Part shown: positions 28,141 through 35,008 of the stretch, piece by piece | Layout of the letters: every line of letters starts with the position of its first letter | Numbering within the stretch: the first letter of the stretch is position 1 | DNA from: Alphaproteobacteria bacterium | GTDB taxonomy: Bacteria; Pseudomonadota; Alphaproteobacteria; Rhizobiales; Devosiaceae | Direction: 5' to 3' | Assembly: GCA_024279675.1 (NCBI GenBank) | Contig: JAJRRG010000106.1 | Span: 1 to 35,008 of the forward strand | Length of the DNA stretch: 35,008 nt | Translations under genes and position numbers: made by a program | Notes under the pieces: model-generated | What the model was told of the DNA's origin: nothing | Seen by the model: only the letters and a program-made list of their open reading frames with translations | Database searches by the model: none

Positions 28141-28920
28141 TTATTTCAAACTGACTTTTGAAAAAAGCCGCGCAAAGTTTTGCGTCGTCTGCGCTCCAAA
28201 TTCTTCCAAACTGACACCGCGTGCTTTGGCTAAATGCTCCGCCGTATGGCGCACAAAAGAGGGCTCATTTGATTTCCCGCGATGGGGAACCGGCGCCAGA
28301 TAGGGCGCATCGGTTTCTACCAATATGCGATCATCCGGGCAGGAATTGGCAATCTCCAGAATTTCTTTGGCGCTGTTAAACGTCACAATTCCCGAGAACG
28401 AGAGATACCCCCCGAGTTCCAACCCCACTTTAGCAAGCTCGGCTCCGGAGGAAAAACAATGCAAAACAAAGGGAAAGGCCCCCTCGCCCGTTTCCTCGCG
28501 CAAAATCGAAATCATATCCTCATCCGCATCTCGCGCATGAATTATCAAGGGCAATCCCGTTTGACGAGACGCCGCGATATGCTGGCGAAAGCTGATCTCT
28601 TGCAGCGCTTTTGTACTGGCATCATGGAAATAATCCAATCCCACTTCGCCGATTGCCACGCATTTTGGGTGCTCGGACAATTGCACCAGCTGAGCGGTCT
28701 TTATGTCCGGTTCCCCATGGGCATTACAGGGGTGCGTTCCAATAGAAAACCAAATGTTTTCATGGGCTTCTGCAATACCAGATATGAGATCATACTCATG
28801 CACCCAGGTGGAGATAGTGACACAACCGCTCACTTCAGCCGCGGCCATACGCGCCATGACACCATCCATATCACTGGCTAAAACATCAAAATCCAAATGG
28901 CAATGGCTGTCAATGATCAT
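28141..28920 (-). CDS. TatD family DNase
   Basis: 259 aa; IDSHCHLDF, IGEVGLDYFHD, IHARDADEDM, LVETDAPYLAP. Confidence 0.94.
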   Translation of the reverse strand: MIIDSHCHLDFDVLASDMDGVMARMAAAEVSGCVTISTWVHEYDLISGIAEAHENIWFSIGTHPCNAHGEPDIKTAQLVQLSEHPKCVAIGEVGLDYFHDASTKALQEISFRQHIAASRQTGLPLIIHARDADEDMISILREETGEGAFPFVLHCFSSGAELAKVGLELGGYLSFSGIVTFNSAKEILEIANSCPDDRILVETDAPYLAPVPHRGKSNEPSFVRHTAEHLAKARGVSLEEFGAQTTQNFARLFSKVSLK

Positions 28921-30476
28921 TAGTTTTTGCCCTCGTCCGCATCTTCAACAAATCGCGGAAACACCCCTACAGGTGTTGGTAAATCCGTGCCAGACACAAG
29001 GCGTCCGGCCGCACCAAGATTGGTAAAATCACGGGTAGATTCGTCAACGTTCAGCAAATCTAAAAGCTTGGCGGATGAGTCGGGCATAATGGGTTGAGCA
29101 AGAATGGCCACCTGACGAATTACTTCGGCGGTCACATAAAGCACCGTTGCCATGCGTGTTGGGTCATTTTTTCGTAAAGCCCATGGTTCTTGAGCGGTAA
29201 AATACTTGTTCGTATCCCCTACAATTTGCCAGATTGCCCCCAACCAATGATGCAAGGCTTGGGTTTCGACAAATTCACGCGCCGGGTCAAGCAACCCATC
29301 GACCCCATCAAGAATTGCCTTATCTTCCTCCGTAAATGCCCCCGGTTGTGGCACTTTAGCTTCACAATGCTTGGCAACCATGGAAAGGGATCGCTGGGCC
29401 AGATTGCCTAAATCATTGGCCAAATCCGCATTAATACGGTTGATAATGGATTGATTGGAGAACGAGCCGTCCTGGCCAAAAGAAACCTCGCGCAGGAAAT
29501 AAAACCGCACAGCGTCAACACCAAATTTATCAATTAAACCAAACGGTTCCACCACATTGCCAACTGATTTGGACATTTTTTGCCCACTGCTGAGCAGGAA
29601 CCCATGGCCAAAAACCCGTTTGGGTAGTTCAATACCAGCGGACATCAAAAATGCAGGCCAATATATCGCGTGGAAGCGCACAATGTCCTTGCCAATCATG
29701 TGCAAGTCCGCCGGCCAATGCCGCCATCGTGGATTATTTTCATCGGGAAATCCGGCCCCCGTAATGTAATTGGTCAACGCATCAACCCACACGTACATAA
29801 CGTGTTTTTCGTCACCGGGTACTTTTACGCCCCAATCAAAATTAGTGCGCGAAATCGAAATGTCCCGAAGGCCCGACTTGATAAAACTCACCACTTCGTT
29901 TTTACGCTCTGGCGGTGCAATAAAATCTGGATTGGCCTCAAAATGGGCCAACAAACGGTCGCCAAATGCACTCAAACGGAAAAAATAGCTTTCCTCTTCC
30001 ACCCATTCAACTTTGGAGCCAAGCGGCTCGCGGCGCACGCCCTCTTCGTCAACTTCCGTTTCTTTTTCGTCGAAATAGGCTTCCTGGGTCACCGAATACC
30101 AACCGGCATAGGTATCGAGATATATATCCCCATTGTCTGCCATAAGCTTCCAGATCGCTTGCGAAGCCTCATGGTGACGCGGTTCGGTTGTGCGGATAAA
30201 ATCATCATGGGAAACATCAAGAGCCGTCCACAATTCCTTAAAAACTTCGGCATTACGCGTTGCCAGTTCAAGCGTAGTAATGCCTTCCTTCTCCGCCGTT
30301 TGTTGCATTTTTAATCCATGCTCATCCGTACCGGTGAGAAAGAATACATCGCGCCCATCTAAACGATGAAAGCGAGCAATGGCATCCGAAGCAATTCCGG
30401 TATAGGCATGCCCGATATGGGGCACCCCATTGGGGTAAAAAATCGGCGTGGTAATATAAAAACTTTTGCGTGTCAT
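28920..30476 (-). CDS. metG: Methionyl-tRNA synthetase
   Basis: 518 aa; [19 protein letters not shown] (HIGH) and [10 protein letters not shown] (KMSKS). Confidence 0.97.
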   Translation of the reverse strand: MTRKSFYITTPIFYPNGVPHIGHAYTGIASDAIARFHRLDGRDVFFLTGTDEHGLKMQQTAEKEGITTLELATRNAEVFKELWTALDVSHDDFIRTTEPRHHEASQAIWKLMADNGDIYLDTYAGWYSVTQEAYFDEKETEVDEEGVRREPLGSKVEWVEEESYFFRLSAFGDRLLAHFEANPDFIAPPERKNEVVSFIKSGLRDISISRTNFDWGVKVPGDEKHVMYVWVDALTNYITGAGFPDENNPRWRHWPADLHMIGKDIVRFHAIYWPAFLMSAGIELPKRVFGHGFLLSSGQKMSKSVGNVVEPFGLIDKFGVDAVRFYFLREVSFGQDGSFSNQSIINRINADLANDLGNLAQRSLSMVAKHCEAKVPQPGAFTEEDKAILDGVDGLLDPAREFVETQALHHWLGAIWQIVGDTNKYFTAQEPWALRKNDPTRMATVLYVTAEVIRQVAILAQPIMPDSSAKLLDLLNVDESTRDFTNLGAAGRLVSGTDLPTPVGVFPRFVEDADEGKN

Positions 30477-30510
30477 AAGGGGTAATTTGTCAGTTCAATT
30501 GAGCGCGGTT

Positions 30511-31536
30511 TCACTGGCGCGCATAGGTTGTAATCTCGTCGAATAAAGTAATTAGAGCATGTTTGGCATCCAGATTATAGCGATCTGTTTGCTCAAATAA
30601 AGTGTTGGTCTTTTCCCATAGCTGATTGGCTGACGCAAGGCGTTGGTTTAAGGAGCTAGTTCCCTTTTCTAAGGCCAACCCCCGTGCTTCATTGGCAATC
30701 CAGTCAAGGATAATTTCACGAGCAAACCCGGCTTCCATGCCATTCTTTTTGTTAGCCAATGCCTCGGCAATGCTAAGCATCAAACCAGTGTCCCCTTGGG
30801 CGGGCGTCTTAAGCCAGCTGGTCAAATCACTAAGGATGCCATTGTTGGTGATGCCAAGCGCCTCACACCCGCGCCTTGGCCGCCCCCGTGCATGGGAAAG
30901 TGCGCTATTGAGCGCATTTTCTGATGTTGCATTTTGCTGCAACACATCACGAACCTCTGTGTCTGACAAGGTACGCAATGAATGAGCCTGACGGCGTGAG
31001 CGAATGGTGGGCAATAACCGTTGTGGCCGGTGGGAAATAAGAATAATTTGCGTATCCGCTGGCGGCTCCTCCAGCGTTTTCAGCAATGCGTTGGCGGCGT
31101 TTGCATTGCATTCGTCCACACTATCGATAATCAATATGCGATTGCCCGACTTACCCCGTGTTTGGTGCAGTTTGCGCAAAACCCCGCGCACCTCATCAAC
31201 CCGAATGTCATTGTAAAACCCGACACCACGCTCCCGCGGCACACGGCGCAAGACATAGACATTGGGGTGGGAGCCAGAACGTATTTGATCATTGATCCGT
31301 TCCGCTGTTTCATCCCCTGTGGCAAGCAAAATAGACCGCGCCAAAATAAAGGCAAACGTGGCCTTGCCAATGCCCTTAGGCCCATGGAGCAAAATCCCCC
31401 CGGGCAAACGCCCCAGCTCTTGCTGTTGCATCAACAAGTCATAGGTTTCACCATGCCCAACAAGACGCGTTACCAGCTCAGGCGGATTGATGCCCTCGAT
31501 ATGATCGGCTTCTGCTGGGGCGTCTAAATTACTCAC
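30511..31536 (-). CDS. holB: DNA polymerase III subunit delta' (probable GTG start)
   Basis: HGPKGIGKATFAFILARSIL P-loop, IDSVDECNANAANALLKTLEEPPADTQIILISHRPQRLLPTIRSR; GTG at 31536 forms a GTGA overlap with the tmk stop. Confidence 0.88.
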   Translation of the reverse strand: MSNLDAPAEADHIEGINPPELVTRLVGHGETYDLLMQQQELGRLPGGILLHGPKGIGKATFAFILARSILLATGDETAERINDQIRSGSHPNVYVLRRVPRERGVGFYNDIRVDEVRGVLRKLHQTRGKSGNRILIIDSVDECNANAANALLKTLEEPPADTQIILISHRPQRLLPTIRSRRQAHSLRTLSDTEVRDVLQQNATSENALNSALSHARGRPRRGCEALGITNNGILSDLTSWLKTPAQGDTGLMLSIAEALANKKNGMEAGFAREIILDWIANEARGLALEKGTSSLNQRLASANQLWEKTNTLFEQTDRYNLDAKHALITLFDEITTYARQ

Positions 31537-32255
31537 GCTGAGGCTGCGGACTTGAGTTCTAAAAACCGTTTTTGTGTTGCTGTCCACACAGCATCCGCCA
31601 ATTTCATTTCGTCCAGATCAGCAGGAATGACCACACAGCGCTCAGGATTTTCCTTCGCAATTTCAAGAAATGCCTTGCGAAGCCGTTTATGCCATTCCAG
31701 ATTTTCCCGCTCAAAGCGATCACTATCAACCGGAATGCCTGTCTCAATCGCCCGTTGTTCCACGCGCTTAAAAGCAAGCTCAGGGTCCATATCAAGGACA
31801 ATTGTCAAGGCAGGACTGTGCCCGTTCAGTGCCAGCTCCTCCAGCGCTTGGATAAGTTTAGAGTCAACACCCCCGGTTAACCCCTGATAGGCGCGGGTTG
31901 AATCATGGAACCGGTCACAAATCACCCATTTACCATTTTGTAGATTTGGCGCGATGAGCTGATTGACATGATCTAGTCGCGCCGCCGCAAACAAAACAGC
32001 TTCAGCCCCCGTTCCCCAGGGTTCAGAATATCCGCCCAGTATGAAGGTTCGAATAGCTTCTGCATTGGGCGTGCCGCCCGGCTCCCTTGTGCCAATTGCC
32101 CCAATACCAATGCGCTCCAGCCGCTCAATCAAATGCTTGACCTGCGTTGATTTCCCAACACCTTCGCCACCTTCAAATGTGATAAACCGAGCCGTGTTTA
32201 TTTTGGTGGGCTTGGGATTTTCCTTGGAAGTTTCTTTTGAATTTTCTTTGGGCAT
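31533..32255 (-). CDS. tmk: Thymidylate kinase
   Basis: 240 aa; FITFEGGEGVGKSTQVKHL, TREPGGT, CDRFHDSTRAYQG. Confidence 0.94.
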   Translation of the reverse strand: MPKENSKETSKENPKPTKINTARFITFEGGEGVGKSTQVKHLIERLERIGIGAIGTREPGGTPNAEAIRTFILGGYSEPWGTGAEAVLFAAARLDHVNQLIAPNLQNGKWVICDRFHDSTRAYQGLTGGVDSKLIQALEELALNGHSPALTIVLDMDPELAFKRVEQRAIETGIPVDSDRFERENLEWHKRLRKAFLEIAKENPERCVVIPADLDEMKLADAVWTATQKRFLELKSAASA

Positions 32256-32404
32256 AAGCCGCCTAGCTTAAATATATCAACAAAATTAAGTGTAGTTTAT
32301 ACGAATCAAATCACACTATTTTATGGCATTCATATAGCATTTAACGCCAATTTATGTGGCCAAATCACCGGCTCAACAAACGCTGCACAACCTAGAACGC
32401 TGAT

Positions 32405-33571
32405 CTATAGCCAACCAAGCAACAATTCCTTAAGCGCATCACTGGCCTTGCGGACAAATGAGCCATCTCCAACATCATGTCCTGCAAACAATGGAGCCGA
32501 TTGGATAAGCTGTTCGTTACAATAGATACGCAATTCGCCAATTTTGTCCCCTTGCTCAATCGGGGGCATCAGCGGTGCATGATAGGTGATTTCCCCTGCC
32601 AGACAATTGCGCCCACCCCTGGGGAGATAAAGCCGCAAAGCCCCCTCCGCAACAAGAGCGACACTTGATTGCTCACCACCATATACGTTCGCATACCCAA
32701 TGGTTTCCCCGGTTTCAAAGGCGGGAACCTGCTCAAAGGCGCGACTGCCCCAAGTGATAAGCTTACGCGCTTCCTCAGCCCTCTCGCGCTCACTCTCCAA
32801 CCCATGCAGTACAGCAATTAGACGCCGCCCGCCCTCAGTGGTTGAAACCACAATACCATACCCAGCGCTTTCAGTGTGCCCCGTTTTTAGACCGTCGACA
32901 CCAATACCATCATCCCAAAGCACATTACGATTATTTTGTTTGATGCCATTCCACTCAAATTGTGGAATGGAAAATATGGGATAATACTGCGGGTACTCGC
33001 GCACAATAAACCGAGCCAACAGCGCCAAGTCCCGCGCGGTCGTATACATAGCAGGGTCGGGCAGACCGGTTGCATTGGTAAAATGAGAATTTTTCAGGCC
33101 TATATCCTCGGCAATTTCATTCATGATCAAGGCAAAGGTTTCCTCAGAGCCTGCAATACCCTCGGCCAAGGCAATGGAAGCATCATTTCCGGATTGAATA
33201 ATCAGCGAATGGACAAGGTTGTCGACACTAATTTTGGAATTTATCTCAGCAAACATCGTTGAGCCGCCAGAGGATGCGCCCCCTTCGCGCCATGCTTTTT
33301 CGGAGATAAAAAACTCATCCGATAATTCAAGACGTCCCGTCTCAAGGTAATCAAACACAACCGCTAGGGTCATCAGTTTTGCCATGCTCGCGGGTTCCAT
33401 GGCCGCATCCGCATCGTTTTGAAACAATACGGTGCCTGATTCATGATCCATCAAAATAGCAAATCGTGCCTTGGTCGAGTAATCCAATTGCGCCAAGGAT
33501 GCACTAACGAGCCCCAGAAAAAGAATACCCGTCAGAACAATAATTTTGAAAATATAAAATATTTTTAACAA
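32405..33571 (-). CDS. D-alanyl-D-alanine carboxypeptidase (penicillin-binding protein, S11 family)
   Basis: 388 aa; signal peptide, SMAKLM (SxxK), SGNDAS (SxN), KTGHTESAGY (KTG). Confidence 0.92.
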   Translation of the reverse strand: MLKIFYIFKIIVLTGILFLGLVSASLAQLDYSTKARFAILMDHESGTVLFQNDADAAMEPASMAKLMTLAVVFDYLETGRLELSDEFFISEKAWREGGASSGGSTMFAEINSKISVDNLVHSLIIQSGNDASIALAEGIAGSEETFALIMNEIAEDIGLKNSHFTNATGLPDPAMYTTARDLALLARFIVREYPQYYPIFSIPQFEWNGIKQNNRNVLWDDGIGVDGLKTGHTESAGYGIVVSTTEGGRRLIAVLHGLESERERAEEARKLITWGSRAFEQVPAFETGETIGYANVYGGEQSSVALVAEGALRLYLPRGGRNCLAGEITYHAPLMPPIEQGDKIGELRIYCNEQLIQSAPLFAGHDVGDGSFVRKASDALKELLLGWL

Positions 33572-33764
33572 TGCAACACCTGATTTTTATTGGTCGCGCT
33601 TTTACCCAAAAAGCATGCGCAAACAAAAGGATAAAGCCATATGAATATACTATTGAACGTGCGGGGCTTTAGTCAACGCCTCAGCTACACACCCCATCTT
33701 GTCATCAATAAGGTGGTTAATAAGCATCGACTAAAAGAATAGGCGAAACAAGGGAGAAACAACG

Positions 33765-34931
33765 CTAAAACTGCGATAAATTAAGTTTTTCAGCCAATGC
33801 AATAATATCAAGCATCGTCGCACCTGATTTCAGTTCCCGTAAGATCAGGCGTATCGCTGGGCCGCTCTCCAGCATAACACGCTGTTGTTCAACCGCCCCC
33901 AACAAAGCAAACTGACGGGAAATCTCCTGCGCCATGTCAGCGTTGGAAAACACTCCAAGTTCGCTATTACCATCAAACTCAGGCGTATCACTAATTTGCG
34001 CCGCTTCTACATTACTTTTCCATGCATCAAGTGCAGAGACATTTCCCGCCACCTGATTAACCGCCGCATGGGCATCGCTAACAATTGCGCCGCCCTGCCC
34101 CAAGTTTGACCCCGTGTCCGCATAGGAAAACAGGCTGATGAACGAACCGAACAGCCCCCCGCTTTGACGCCCAATAATACTTGGGGGTCGACTGGTTGTT
34201 CTGGTGGCAGGCGATGGTGAAAAGACATTACTCGGCACGCCGCCCCCCGGCGCGTCAATGCTGGCCACCAGATATTGCGTGTCATCCCCTTCAACAGGTG
34301 CGCGCCCAATATAGGTCACACGTACCTCAGCAGTGCCACTTTCAATAAACCCGAGCACTTCGGCAGTGCGCTTTGAAACATCGATAAGACGATTATGGGC
34401 AAACGGGCCACGGTCATTAATCCGTACAACGACAGAACGCCCATTCGCCAGATTTTGCACCCGAACATAGGAGGGCAATGGCAATGTTGTATGGGCCCCG
34501 GACAAATGAAACTGGTCAAACGTTTCCCCATTTGCCGTCATACGCCCGTGGAAATTGGGGCCGTACCAAGAAGCGGTACCCGTTTGATCATAGGATGTGT
34601 TTTCGCTTGGTCGATACCACCGGCCAGCCACCTTGTAGGGTGAGCCCACCATATAACGCCCGCCCCCTTTGGGAACATTGCTGGAGGAAGTCAAACGTGG
34701 GGACGCCGCCACACCAAAGGATGAAACAGAAAACTTTGATTCATCATTCACTATGCCATTTTGCACGGCACTCAATTGCTCACCACGTGAACTGGAGTTT
34801 AAGCTAACACTACTCGAACCAAAAAATGGCCCGGAACAAGACGCCAGTGCGACACTGAGAGTAAGCACACTCAGACCACGCAATACCTTTGCACCAACAC
34901 GGATATTCAAAAAAATTTCAGACTTAAGCAT
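33765..34931 (-). CDS. rlpA: Septal ring lytic transglycosylase RlpA family lipoprotein with divergent SPOR-like C-terminus
   Basis: DPBB domain GTASWYGPNFHGRMTANGETFDQFHLSGAHTTLPLPSYVRVQNLANGRSVVVRINDRGPF; lipobox VALASC; start assigned to MLKSEIF, the ORF opens at 34967. Confidence 0.88.
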   Translation of the reverse strand: MLKSEIFLNIRVGAKVLRGLSVLTLSVALASCSGPFFGSSSVSLNSSSRGEQLSAVQNGIVNDESKFSVSSFGVAASPRLTSSSNVPKGGGRYMVGSPYKVAGRWYRPSENTSYDQTGTASWYGPNFHGRMTANGETFDQFHLSGAHTTLPLPSYVRVQNLANGRSVVVRINDRGPFAHNRLIDVSKRTAEVLGFIESGTAEVRVTYIGRAPVEGDDTQYLVASIDAPGGGVPSNVFSPSPATRTTSRPPSIIGRQSGGLFGSFISLFSYADTGSNLGQGGAIVSDAHAAVNQVAGNVSALDAWKSNVEAAQISDTPEFDGNSELGVFSNADMAQEISRQFALLGAVEQQRVMLESGPAIRLILRELKSGATMLDIIALAEKLNLSQF

Positions 34932-35008
34932 AAGCATCTCTTGCAATTGAATCCCTTCATAACCCAATTAGCACATTTTTTATACAATGTTTTACACCAT
35001 GGTTGAGA

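Noticed and set aside
29670-30314. 214-aa plus-strand ORF opposite metG
   Set aside because: Fully antisense to the conserved metG coding sequence with no recognisable motifs; likely spurious.
1-35008. CRISPR arrays, prophage, tRNA or rRNA genes
   Set aside because: No regularly spaced repeats, phage structural genes, convincing tRNA cloverleaf or rRNA sequence were seen; a tRNAscan-SE/Infernal run would be decisive.

Overview
The window reads as a mostly core-genome segment of an alphaproteobacterium, probably Hyphomicrobiales/Rhizobiales-like. It is densely packed with housekeeping operons. Left to right: pyruvate dehydrogenase cluster (pdhA 5'-truncated, pdhB and pdhC each with an N-terminal lipoyl domain, SGNH hydrolase, YdcH/DUF465, lpdA); two small membrane proteins; lipA; a tandem pair of small P-loop kinases; a RatA/COQ10-like protein; cinA and ispDF on the minus strand; dusB-ntrB-ntrC-ntrY-ntrX; trkA-trkH; hfq-hflX; mazG(-); an ABM/NIPSNAP pair divergent from an ArsR-type regulator; RidA; and a minus-strand block rlpA-dacA-tmk-holB-metG-tatD-MBL. 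I see no CRISPR array, prophage, rRNA, convincing tRNA or full transposon, and no clear large undescribed system. The strongest unexplained structure is a 270-bp element (18905-19174) with perfect 24-bp terminal inverted repeats and nested internal palindromes. It fills the ntrX-trkA gap and looks like a MITE. A short palindrome sharing its terminal core lies at 7844-7860. Other points: an NtrX with a degenerate Walker B and no GAFTGA, a TrkH-like protein with an atypical fourth pore loop, duplicated P-loop kinases, intergenic tandem repeats, a Rhizobiales-type dispersed palindromic repeat, and operator-like dyads. All family calls come from reading motifs; no database search was run.
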